Notes: generated from the letters alone by a model not told the origin. Shown: positions 1 through 9,097, numbered from the stretch's first letter. The stretch is DNA of 64,000 bases from Tenodera sinensis (GCA_030765045.1 CM060969.1:48213216-48277215), one strand, 5' to 3'. Program-made: numbers and translations.

Positions 1-120
1 TCTTGATTAAATCGCTTAATGTTGCGAATATATTACTGAATGTTTGAGATATAATTCTGACAAAGGTTACGTATAGCTTGACTCTTCTGGAAATAGCCAA
101 CGAAACCCTCTTCATTCTGA

Positions 121-555
121 ATGGCTTCTGTAAACGTAACGATGTGTAACACTTTGTCGCACAAATGCACAGAACCTGTTAAGTGACACCCCCATTTATT
201 GGTTTGAATACAAAAAGGGAGCTGATTAATATAATTTATTAATCATGCATGCAAGGAGAATGAAGTTCTAAAGCCTTCACACGGCGCCAAGAGCTTAAAG
301 GTTACGACTGTCCCTTAGCCTACTGAATTGTGCTCATTTCCATTTAGCTACCAGAAACTAGCATTAAAACAATTTATGGACATATTTGTCTTAATAAACT
401 AATGTAGATAGTAGAACAAACGACTTCACGAATGTGTAGTATGAAGAAGATTTAGAGAAGAAACACATGTGAGCGCACAGATGAGATTTTTTTGGTGGAG
501 GCTCTTGGCCGTCAAGAATCCATATTTCATTAAAACTCACAAATCCGTCCACGCG

Positions 556-556
<1 letters not shown>
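121..556. other. Unique noncoding interval before the AC tract
   Basis: No internal paralogue, gene or RNA was recognised here apart from the inverted repeat at 224-244. Every unit has the same interval. Confidence 0.6.
224..244. repeat. AT-rich inverted repeat
   Basis: Perfect 8-bp arms, GATTAATA (224-231) and TATTAATC (237-244), around a 5-base spacer. It is conserved in every unit seen. It could be a small cruciform; no function is assigned. Confidence 0.6.

Positions 557-604
<48 letters not shown>
557..604. repeat. (AC)n microsatellite of the unit (representative, unit 1)
   Basis: Uninterrupted (AC)24, followed to about 635 by an imperfect CA-rich tail with CTCACACTC-type interruptions. 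The tract recurs at the same place in every unit with 24 to 42 repeats (per-unit positions are in the unit entries). The imperfect tail is almost constant, so only the pure tract is unstable. Confidence 0.97.
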
Positions 605-606
<2 letters not shown>

Positions 607-843
607 CACACTCACACACGCACTCACACACCCACGCGGCTTAAAGTATTATATGGTGAACAGGTGTATAGACGGACCAACAAACTCTGTCGATTTCTTT
701 TTGCAATTTTGAATATTGTCCCGTAGCACGACTAACAAAGTGCGAGATCTGTTTACTGATTATTCTCATTGTCAAGGCATAGCGCTGAAGTCCGTCGATG
801 CTGCCAGCTTCAGAAGCAATTGAGCTGTCTGGCGCCGTTTCTC

Positions 844-859
844 GACGGATTTTACCGTC
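844..859. repeat. Small hairpin at the R1 start
   Basis: GACGG (844-848) and CCGTC (855-859) form a perfect 5-bp stem with a 6-base loop ATTTTA. It is present in every unit. It is short and may be chance. Confidence 0.4.
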
Positions 860-970
860 CTAAATATTATAAGACGCACATGTATAATGCAATGGCAGCA
901 AATTGACAAATAGAAGAGAGTTCATCTGTTAATTGACTCTTATTGTCGATAGTGAAGTGAGGAGCTGCTT
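851..970. repeat. Module R1 (truncated R-family copy)
   Basis: Shares with R2, R3 and R4 a core reading ATAATGCAATGGCAGCAA (881-901 here) and a following stretch with TTCATCTGTTAATTGA. About 45 bases present in R2 between those blocks are missing. It recurs at the same place in every unit. Confidence 0.8.
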
Positions 971-1260
971 GGCGGATTTTCGCGTCATTATATATTATTA
1001 TAAGAGGCACATTATATAATACAATGGCAGCAAACTTTGCGTCTTCTCTATGCATTTTTAAACACGTCTTGCAGTGAATCTAACAAACAGGGGCGATTTC
1101 ATCTGTTGATTGATTCTTTTAGCGGATAGTAAAGAGTAGCGATCGCGTCATGTAGTACACAGTTTCAGAACCTTTATACTACCTCGTTTAACTTTGCGTA
1201 GGAAGTAAGGCTCTTACTCAACACAATATGATTATCTGTATGAACAAGCGAGGTCTGTCA
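971..1260. repeat. Module R2 (R family)
   Basis: A copy of about 290 bp, aligned by eye with R4. The two share CTTGCAGTGAATCTAACAAA, a GGGGCGA block, GATTGATTCTTTT and a final GAACAAGCG. Substitutions are scattered, so the duplication is much older than the present tandem array. Confidence 0.85.
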
Positions 1261-1593
1261 CGAATACACACGTACACACGGTGATGAGGTGCCCGCTTGC
1301 TTATATCTCTGGCCCCTTGCTCTGTGAGACTCCTCTCTCCTCCCACTGACTTGGTGCTAATGAACAACCGTTCAAACGCAGACAACGCTCTTCGAATGGG
1401 AACATCGCTACTCGAGGAGCTTACTACCGGGATGCAAACACAGGACGCAAACTCAAAATGATTTGGTGCAGTGGAGTACCCATTTTACATCGAGGCGACA
1501 CATGTGATTCTAACAAGTCAAAACCTGTCAAACGACATCTAGCGGCATGAATTCGTACCTCCAAGCGCAATGATCTAAGGTTTACACAACGTA
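1261..1593. other. Unique noncoding interval with a pyrimidine-rich stretch
   Basis: Between R2 and PA. It holds a C/T-rich stretch near 1305-1350 and the T-arm-like motif at 1427-1443. No gene was recognised; the only open frames are short and do not resemble any family I know. Confidence 0.55.
1427..1443 (-). other. tRNA T-arm-like motif (remnant)
   Basis: On the minus strand units 2-13 read CTGGG TTTGCAT CCCGG: a five-pair stem (one G-T) with a seven-base loop, close to a tRNA T-arm and B box. Unit 1 shown here has A at 1440 and unit 14 has a change near 60453, each breaking one stem pair. I see no A box at a suitable distance upstream, so this is at most a remnant. Confidence 0.35.
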
Positions 1594-1883
1594 ACAACCC
1601 CTGATACACATTCATTTCTGTTACCCGCCCGGTAGTTTAGCAAAATGTTTCCTTCTTTACTACTTACAATTTCATCATCCTCGACTCGCCGGTGGCCTAT
1701 CTGTCTCAGGTCCACCAGAAGGTAGAGTTCAAGCGCACATTCATAACGACCTTAAACACAGCTCGATGGTTCGATGTCAATTGAAGGTTACAAGTATTAA
1801 AGTAATATGTGATCATACGACTTATTTACTCCCCTTTGTCGTTAATTTTGGTTACCACATGCTACATAATCCCTCATCGTTAA
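1594..1883. repeat. Module PA (P family, lacks the tRNA-like B-box half)
   Basis: Aligns with PB from the CACCTGATA/CCCTGATAC start, through TTCATCATC and ATGTCAATTG, to the CCTCATCRTTWATAAAA end. The interval 1671-1737 is 67 bp against 150 bp in PB (2718-2867). The 83 bp missing here hold the B-box-like motif and T6 run, while the A-box side is recognisably shared. Confidence 0.82.
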
Positions 1884-2122
1884 TAAAAGTTAGTATGTGT
1901 AATTCAATGTCAGCAAAGTATGTCGTTTTCTGTATGCAATTTTTAATCATGCCTCTAGTATAAGTAACAATGTGTGGCGAGTTCAACTATTTATTGATTC
2001 GTATTGTGGATAGTAAAGTGTGGGCGGCGTGTCCTGCAGTAAACACTTTCAAAATTCTTATACTACTTCTTAGAACTTTAATATAGGAGTAAGGCTCAAA
2101 GTTTACTGAAAAAGCTAGCTGT
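1884..2122. repeat. Module R3 (R family)
   Basis: A copy of about 240 bp with TGTAATTCAATGTCAGCAA (near 1898-1916), TTTATTGATTCGTATTG and AGTAAAGTGTGGGCGGCGTG, matching R2 and R4 block by block. It follows module PA directly. Confidence 0.85.
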
Positions 2123-2130
2123 ATGTTAGC

Positions 2131-2411
2131 AGACTTTAGCGTCCAAAGTATTATAGAATGAGAATGTGTAATGCAATGGCAGCAAGCACTATGGTTTTCT
2201 TCATGCAATTTATAACCATGTCTTGCAGTGAATCTAACAAAAAGGGGCGAGTTCACATTTTGATTGATTCTTTTTGCAGATAGAAATGAGTAGCCATCGT
2301 GTCATGCGGAAGACACTTTCAAAACCCCTATAATAGCTCTTTTTACTTTACCTAGTAAGTAAGACTCTTAGTTTACACAAAATAATTATCCTTTTGAACA
2401 AGCGTGTTCTG

Positions 2412-2412
<1 letters not shown>
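2131..2412. repeat. Module R4 (R family)
   Basis: A copy of about 280 bp, aligned with R2 along its length and ending at the (TG)n tract. R3 and R4 are adjacent and in the same orientation. Confidence 0.85.

Positions 2413-2460
<48 letters not shown>
2413..2460. repeat. (TG)n microsatellite of the unit (representative, unit 1)
   Basis: Uninterrupted (TG)24, the complement of the AC tract 1.8 kb upstream. It varies from 13 to 31 repeats among the units. It sits at the end of module R4. At the matching place R2 has a short ACACAC/GTACAC-type sequence rather than a TG run. Confidence 0.97.
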
Positions 2461-2462
<2 letters not shown>

Positions 2463-2516
2463 TGTCTGACTGTCTGTGTGTGTCTGTCTGACTGTCTGTG
2501 TGTGTTTGACTGTGGA
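2461..2516. repeat. 22-bp minisatellite after the TG tract
   Basis: Two perfect copies of a 22-bp unit (TCTGTCTGACTGTC plus GTGTGTG-type end) at 2461-2482 and 2483-2504, then a decayed partial copy. Units 2 and 3 have three copies; all other units have two. Confidence 0.9.
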
Positions 2517-2555
2517 CCTGTATCTGTTTTTAGATTGACTCATATATATTATTAT

Positions 2556-2630
2556 GAGAAATAATTATGGCAAGGGTAAATTATTGCTTGACTCAACTGG
2601 TAACAGTCAGTGAAGCCCTCTTTATTCAGA
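2556..2630. repeat. Stray S-tail copy
   Basis: Gap-free alignment of 75 bases with 46-120 (the end of S3 and what follows it), with 57 identities by hand count. Shared blocks include GCTTGACTC and AGCCCTCTT. Confidence 0.75.
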
Positions 2631-2635
2631 GAAGC

Positions 2636-3022
2636 AACGCAATACACCTGATATAAATTCATTTAATTTAAACGCCAGGTATTGTATAACAGGGTTTCCT
2701 TTATTTGTAATAACAAGTTCATCATGCTTGACTTAATTGCGGGTAGTAAAAAAGTGTACCCCCCAGGGAGGATTTGAACTCACAACCGACGAATCAAGCG
2801 TTGCTAGTTACGGGCCCCCACCAGCTCTCTGTCACCGCGGCTACCAGGAGGTACGAGTCAAAGGCACTTTTATAAGGATCTTAAGCACTGAGTGATGGCT
2901 GGATGTCAATTGCAGGTTATAAGTATTACAATAATATGCAAATAGAATACTCATTTACTCCACTTTGTCATTAATTTTGATTACTACATGCTACATAGTA
3001 CCTCATCATTTATAAAAATCAC
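2636..3022. repeat. Module PB (P family, full form with tRNA-like element)
   Basis: The longer of the two P copies, containing the SINE-like element on the minus strand. Its left neighbour is a stray S-tail copy (2556-2630) and its right neighbour is unique sequence, whereas PA is followed by an R copy. Confidence 0.82.
2748..2850 (-). mobile_element. tRNA-derived SINE-like element, unit 1
   Basis: Read on the minus strand, 2843-2833 matches the Pol III A-box consensus TRGYNNARNNG at all but one fixed position (TAGCCGCGGTG). 2780-2770 reads AGTTCAAATCC, close to the B-box consensus GGTTCGANTCC (8 of 10 fixed positions). A run of six T follows at 2753-2748, 16 bases past the B box, where a Pol III terminator would be expected. 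The boxes are 52 bases apart, longer than in most tRNA genes, and the T-stem (GTGAG/CCTCC) is poorly paired. This is therefore a degenerate tRNA-like or SINE head, not a working tRNA. It lies inside module PB; the paralogous module PA lacks the B-box half. Transcription is not shown by sequence alone. Confidence 0.55.
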
Positions 3023-3270
3023 TATTTCGGTCCTATTTCAAACAGCAAGACAGAGATACGTAAGTACTCTGTGGTCAATATAAATGTTGTACTGATCAAG
3101 CTAAATATACAGCATTTTCAAGGCTCTACTGATCATATACATACATGTATGTGTGCTTGGTAGTTTACAGTCACCGCACATGTGAACACAATATCAGTAG
3201 TTCAGTTAACTGCGTTAAGATAGGTTCTGAATGAAAAACGACACTTTGTTTACTCACTTGGAAGATCTAT
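3023..3270. other. Unique noncoding interval between PB and T1
   Basis: No internal paralogue found. It contains the 14-bp palindrome and two informative variant sites (3166 and 3212) used to trace exchange between units. Confidence 0.55.
3139..3152. repeat. 14-bp perfect palindrome
   Basis: ACATACATGTATGT equals its own reverse complement and lies in the unique interval 3023-3270. It is kept in all units. Confidence 0.6.
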
Positions 3271-3575
3271 ACACATATGTAAACAAACCAAAGCATAACC
3301 TCAAACAAATTGCATTCATTCGTAGAGGTATTTACAACACCCAACTATAATGCTTCCGATTGCAACACTTTAACTGAAAGTAACATATTGAATCTAGAAC
3401 AATACAAAATAATTTGTCGTAATTGCCATAAATCATATATTTAAGGATTTATGGGTGCATAATAGAAAGGCACATCCAAGGAGTATCTAAACTTGGTTCT
3501 GTGAAACAGATTCAAATACTGTTGTCGATGTACATATGTATGTCAGAGATACTTAGAGTAGTTTCTCTCTGCATG
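3271..3575. repeat. Module T1 (T family)
   Basis: A copy of about 305 bp, aligned with T2 (4075-4376). Shared blocks include AAGCATAACCT, CAAATTGCA, ATCTAGAACAATACAAAAT, GAAACAGATTCAAATACT and AGTAGTTTCTCTCTG. It is followed directly by S1. Confidence 0.87.
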
Positions 3576-3800
3576 GTGATGACGGCAACGCTGAATAAAT
3601 TCAAAGAGCAAAGTTGTTAACGTTGCCCACGTATTGAAAGGTGTAAAATAAACGAAATAGGATGCAGTATTTCCCAAAATACGTTTTTATATGTTCTACT
3701 GGCCTTGACAAAGTCTGTACACGTTGAAAATATATTACTGAATGTTTGAAATATAATTCGGACAAAAGTTATGTATAGCATGTCTCTTATGTGTACATAC
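3576..3800. repeat. Module S1 (S family)
   Basis: Starts at GGTGATGACGGCA and aligns with S2 and S3 through TAAATTCAAAGAG, GTTAACGT, GTATTGAAAGGTGTAA, CTACTGGCCTTGA and TTTGAAATATAATTC. It is followed by a truncated T start of about 55 bp (3801-3855). Confidence 0.87.
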
Positions 3801-3855
3801 ATATGTAAAAATCCAAGCATAACCTCCACTAAATTGCATTATCTGATAAAAGTAT

Positions 3856-4074
3856 GATGACGGCATGGATGAATAAATTCAAAGAGAAACCTGTTAACGT
3901 AGCTCACGTATTGAAAGGTGTAACATAAATGAAATAGAACGCTGCATCCTCCAAAACACTTTTCTTTATCAAAACTTGTTCTATTGGCCTTGATTAAATC
4001 GCTACATTTCGAAAATATCTTTCTCAAGGTTTGAGATATAATTCTGACAAAGCATATGTACAGAATGAATCTCA
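3856..4074. repeat. Module S2 (S family)
   Basis: Second S copy, starting GATGACGGCATGG and ending near the ATATGTACAGAATGAATC block. It is followed by T2, so the order S-T seen at S1-t is repeated here with a complete T. Confidence 0.87.
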
Positions 4075-4376
4075 TATGTGCATATGTGAACAATCCAAGC
4101 ATAACCTTAAACAAATTGCACTAATTCATAAAGGTATTTAAAACGCACAGCTATAATGGTTTCAATTGCAGCTCTTTAATTGAGAGTAACATAGTGGATC
4201 TAGAACAATACAAAATCCTTTGTCCCCATTGCCATAAATTAGATAGTATGTAAGGGCTAAACAAGTACACATTTGAAAAGCAGACTCAGGGAGTATCGAA
4301 ACTTGGCTCTTTGAAACAGATTCAAATACTCTTGTGGTTGTATGTCAGAGACACTAAGAGTAGTTTCTCTCTGAAT
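4075..4376. repeat. Module T2 (T family)
   Basis: Complete T copy of about 302 bp, nearly the same length as T1. It is followed by S3, giving the overall order T1-S1-t-S2-T2-S3. Confidence 0.87.
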
Positions 4377-4620
4377 GATGATGACTGCATGGTTCAATAA
4401 ATTCGAGGAGTGTTTAACGTTGCACAAGTAATGAAAGGTACAAAATAAATGAGATAGAATGCTGTATTTCGCAAAATACTCTTCTTTTTTTTTTTTTTTT
4501 TTTTTTTTCCATCAACACTTGTGCTACTGGTCTTGATTAAATCGCTTAATGTTGCGAATATATTACTGAATGTTTGAGATATAATTCTGACAAAGGTTAC
4601 GTATAGCTTGACTCTTCTGG
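4377..4620. repeat. Module S3 (S family, spans the arbitrary unit boundary)
   Basis: Third S copy, starting GATGATGACTGCATGG, carrying the expanded poly-T tract, and ending in the next unit. Its end is visible at 1-90 at the window start. That it crosses the chosen boundary without a break shows that the true duplication boundary of the macrosatellite need not be at position 1. Confidence 0.85.
4485..4508. repeat. Poly-T tract of module S3 (representative, unit 1)
   Basis: T24, varying from 17 to 33 among units. It lies inside module S3 at the place where paralogues S1 and S2 have only short T-rich stretches (TTTTT and TTTTCTTT). It therefore looks like slippage growth of a local T-rich seed, not a retroposon tail. 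Confidence 0.9.
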
Positions 4621-5085
4621 AAATAGCCAACGAAGCCCTCTTCATTCTGAATGGCTTCTGTAAACGTAACGATGTGTAACACTTTGTCGCACAAATGCAC
4701 AGAACCTGTTAAGTGACACCCCCATTTATTGGTTTGAATACAAAAAGGGAGCTGATTAATATAATTTATTAATCATGCATGCAAGGAGAATGAAGTTCTA
4801 AAGCCTTCACACAGCGCCAAGAGCTTAAAGGTTACGACTGTCCCTTAGCCTACTGAATTGTGCTCATTTCCATTTAGCTACCAGAAACTAGCATTAAAAC
4901 AATTTATGGACATATTTGTCTTAATAAACTAATGTAGATAGTAGAACAAACGACTTCACGAATGTGTAGTATGAAGAAGATTTAGAGAAGAAACACATGT
5001 GAGCGCACAGATGAGATTTTTTTGGTGGAGGCTCTTGGCCGTCAAGAATCCATATTTCATTAAAACTCACAAATCCGTCCACGCG

Positions 5086-5154
<69 letters not shown>

Positions 5155-6959
5155 CACACTCACACACGCACTCACACACCCACGCGGCTTAAAGTATTAT
5201 ATGGTGAACAGGTGTATAGACGGACCAACAAACTCTGTCGATTTCTTTTTGCAATTTTGAATATTGTCCCGTAGCACGACTAACAAAGTGCGAGATCTGT
5301 TTACTGATTATTCTCATTGTCAAGGCATAGCGCTGAAGTCCGTCGATGCTGCCAGCTTCAGAAGCAATTGAGCTGTCTGGCGCCGTTTCTCGACGGATTT
5401 TACCGTCCTAAATATTATAAGACGCACATGTATAATGCAATGGCAGCAAATTGACAAATAGAAGAGAGTTCATCTGTTAATTGACTCTTATTGTCGATAG
5501 TGAAGTGAGGAGCTGCTTGGCGGATTTTCGCGTCATTATATATTATTATAAGAGGCACATTATATAATACAATGGCAGCAAACTTTGCGTCTTCTCTATG
5601 CATTTTTAAACACGTCTTGCAGTGAATCTAACAAACAGGGGCGATTTCATCTGTTGATTGATTCTTTTAGCGGATAGTAAAGAGTAGCGATCGCGTCATG
5701 TAGTACACAGTTTCAGAACCTTTATACTACCTCGTTTAACTTTGCGTAGGAAGTAAGGCTCTTACTCAACACAATATGATTATCTGTATGAACAAGCGAG
5801 GTCTGTCACGAATACACACGTACACACGGTGATGAGGTGCCCGCTTGCTTATATCTCTGGCCCCTTGCTCTGTGAGACTCCTCTCTCCTCCCACTGACTT
5901 GGTGCTAATGAACAACCGTTCAAACGCAGACAACGCTCTTCGAATGGGAACATCGCTACTCGAGGAGCTTACTACCGGGATGCAAACCCAGGACGCAAAC
6001 TCAAAATGATTTGGTGCAGTGGAGTACCCATTTTACATCGAGGCGACACATGTGATTCTAACAAGTCAAAACCTGTCAAACGACATCTAGCGGCATGAAT
6101 TCGTACCTCCAAGCGCAATGATCTAAGGTTTACACAACGTAACAACCCCTGATACACATTCATTTCTGTTACCCGCCCGGTAGTTTAGCAAAATGTTTCC
6201 TTCTTTACTACTTACAATTTCATCATCCTCGACTCGCCGGTGGCCTATCTGTCTCAGGTCCACCAGAAGGTAGAGTTCAAGCGCACATTCATAACGATCT
6301 TAAACACAGCTCGATGGTTCGATGTCAATTGAAGGTTACAAGTATTAAAGTAATATGTGATCATACGACTTATTTACTCCCCTTTGTCGTTAATTTTGGT
6401 TACCACATGCTACATAATCCCTCATCGTTAATAAAAGTTAGTATGTGTAATTCAATGTCAGCAAAGTATGTCGTTTTCTGTATGCAATTTTTAATCATGC
6501 CTCTAGTATAAGTAACAATGTGTGGCGAGTTCAACTATTTATTGATTCGTATTGTGGATAGTAAAGTGTGGGCGGCGTGTCCTGCAGTAAACACTTTCAA
6601 AATTCTTATACTACTTCTTAGAACTTTAATATAGGAGTAAGGCTCAAAGTTTACTGAAAAAGCTAGCTGTATGTTAGCAGACTTTAGCGTCCAAAGTATT
6701 ATAGGATGAGAATGTGTAATGCAATGGCAGCAAGCACTATGGTTTTCTTCATGCAATTTATAACCATGTCTTGCAGTGAATCTAACAAAAAGGGGCGAGT
6801 TCACATTTTGATTGATTCTTTTTGCAGATAGAAATGAGTAGCCATCGTGTCATGCGGAAGACACTTTCAAAACCCCTATAATAGCTCTTTTTACTTTACC
6901 TAGTAAGTAAGACTCTTAGTTTACACAAAATAATTATCCTTTTGAACAAGCGTGTTCTG

Positions 6960-7010
<51 letters not shown>

Positions 7011-9097
7011 TGTCTGACTGTCTGTGTGTGTCTGTCTGACTGTCTGTGTGTGTCTGTCTGACTGTCTGTGTGTGTTTGACTGTGGACCTGTATCTGTTTT
7101 TAGATTGACTCATATATATTATTATGAGAAATAATTATGGCAAGGGTAAATTATTGCTTGACTCAACTGGTAACAGTCAGTGAAGCCCTCTTTATTCAGA
7201 GAAGCAACGCAATACACCTGATATAAATTCATTTAATTTAAACGCCAGGTATTGTATAACAGGGTTTCCTTTATTTGTAATAACAAGTTCATCATGCTTG
7301 ACTTAATTGCGGGTAGTAAAAAAGTGTACCCCCCAGGGAGGATTTGAACTCACAACCGACGAATCAAGCGTTGCTAGTTACGGGCCCCCACCAGCTCTCT
7401 GTCACCGCGGCTACCAGGAGGTACGAGTCAAAGGCACTTTTATAAGGATCTTAAGCACTGAGTGATGGCTGGATGTCAATTGCAGGTTATAAGTATTACA
7501 ATAATATGCAAATAGAATACTCATTTACTCCACTTTGTCATTAATTTTGATTACTACATGCTACATAGTACCTCATCATTTATAAAAATCACTATTTCGG
7601 TCCTATTTCAAACAGCAAGACAGAGATACGTAAGTACTCTGTGGTCAATATAAATGTTGTACTGATCAAGCTAAATATACAGCATTTTCAAGGCTCTACT
7701 GATCATATACATACATGTATGTGTGCTTGGTAGTTCACAGTCACCGCACATGTGAACACAATATCAGTAGTTCAGTTAACTACGTTAAGATAGGTTCTGA
7801 ATGAAAAACGACACTTTGTTTACTCACTTGGAAGATCTATACACATATGTAAACAAACCAAAGCATAACCTCAAACAAATTGCATTCATTCGTAGAGGTA
7901 TTTACAACACCCAACTATAATGCTTCCGATTGCAACACTTTAACTGAAAGTAACATATTGAATCTAGAACAATACAAAATAATTTGTCGTAATTGCCATA
8001 AATCATATATTTAAGGATTTATGGGTGCATAATAGAAAGGCACATCCAAGGAGTATCTAAACTTGGTTCTGTGAAACAGATTCAAATACTGTTGTCGATG
8101 TACATATGTATGTCAGAGATACTTAGAGTAGTTTCTCTCTGCATGGTGATGACGGCAACGCTGAATAAATTCAAAGAGCAAAGTTGTTAACGTTGCCCAC
8201 GTATTGAAAGGTGTAAAATAAACGAAATAGGATGCAGTATTTCCCAAAATACGTTTTTATATGTTCTACTGGCCTTGACAAAGTCTGTACACGTTGAAAA
8301 TATATTACTGAATGTTTGAAATATAATTCGGACAAAAGTTATGTATAGCATGTCTCTTATGTGTACATACATATGTAAAAATCCAAGCATAACCTCCACT
8401 AAATTGCATTATCTGATAAAAGTATGATGACGGCATGGATGAATAAATTCAAAGAGAAACCTGTTAACGTAGCTCACGTATTGAAAGGTGTAACATAAAT
8501 GAAATAGAACGCTGCATCCTCCAAAACACTTTTCTTTATCAAAACTTGTTCTATTGGCCTTGATTAAATCGCTACATTTCGAAAATATCTTTCTCAAGGT
8601 TTGAGATATAATTCTGACAAAGCATATGTACAGAATGAATCTCATATGTGCATATGTGAACAATCCAAGCATAACCTTAAACAAATTGCACTAATTCATA
8701 AAGGTATTTAAAACGCACAGCTATAATGGTTTCAATTGCAGCTCTTTAATTGAGAGTAACATAGTGGATCTAGAACAATACAAAATCCTTTGTCCCCATT
8801 GCCATAAATTAGATAGTATGTAAGGGCTAAACAAGTACACATTTGAAAAGCAGACTCAGGGAGTATCGAAACTTGGCTCTTTGAAACAGATTCAAATACT
8901 CTTGTGGTTGTATGTCAGAGACACTAAGAGTAGTTTCTCTCTGAATGATGATGACTGCATGGTTCAATAAATTCGAGGAGTGTTTAACGTTGCACAAGTA
9001 ATGAAAGGTACAAAATAAATGAGATAGAATGCTGTATTTCGCAAAATACTCTTCTTTTTTTTTTTTTTTTTTTTTCCATCAACACTTGTGCTACTGG
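4531..9097. repeat. Macrosatellite unit 2 (4567 bp)
   Basis: Second full unit and the longest. Tracts are (AC)33 at 5087-5152, (TG)24 at 6961-7008 and T21 at 9055-9075. The core is 4432 bases, which is 4410 plus one extra copy of a 22-bp minisatellite after the TG tract (three copies, 7009-7074). It is mosaic: C at 7736 and A at 7782 are shared with units 3 and 4, while the variants at 8159, 8399, 8528 and 8766 are shared only with unit 1. Confidence 0.97.
7318..7420 (-). mobile_element. tRNA-derived SINE-like element, unit 2
   Basis: Same element as in unit 1, with A-like box, B-like box (7340-7350) and T6 run (7318-7323 on the plus strand as A6) all unchanged. Confidence 0.55.

Larger units (their letters stand above)
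1..4530. repeat. Macrosatellite unit 1 (4530 bp)
   Basis: First full copy of the 4.54-kb tandem unit; the phase is set by the window edge and the same opening sequence recurs at 4531. Simple-repeat tracts are (AC)24 at 557-604, (TG)24 at 2413-2460 and T24 at 4485-4508. Removing them leaves 4410 bases, the length of the core in most units. Differences from the other units include A at 105, G at 283, A at 1440 (which breaks a T-arm-like stem), C at 1750 and A at 2157. It shares with unit 2 only the variants at 3589, 3829, 3958 and 4196. No protein-coding gene is recognisable; open frames are short and not suggestive of any family. Confidence 0.97.

Noticed and set aside
484..515. GATTTTTTTGG resembling an Sm site followed by a GGC/GCC mini-stem, suggesting a spliced-leader or snRNA gene repeat
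   Set aside because: No splice-donor exon, upstream promoter element or stable 3' stem was recognisable, and the stem is only three pairs.
469..726. Open frames rich in His-Thr or Cys-Val dipeptides across the AC tract, on both strands of every unit
   Set aside because: They are the simple translation of (AC)n. Frame length and C-terminus change with repeat number between units, which is not how a real gene behaves.
1987..2256. An 89-residue minus-strand frame repeated in every unit
   Set aside because: It runs across the junction of modules R3 and R4 and resembles no family I recognise. Its conservation is that of the whole unit.
1..4530. Unit as a single DNA transposon, Helitron or LTR element
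   Set aside because: I found no long terminal inverted or direct repeats at a consistent boundary, no target-site duplications and no transposase, Rep/helicase or reverse-transcriptase reading frame.
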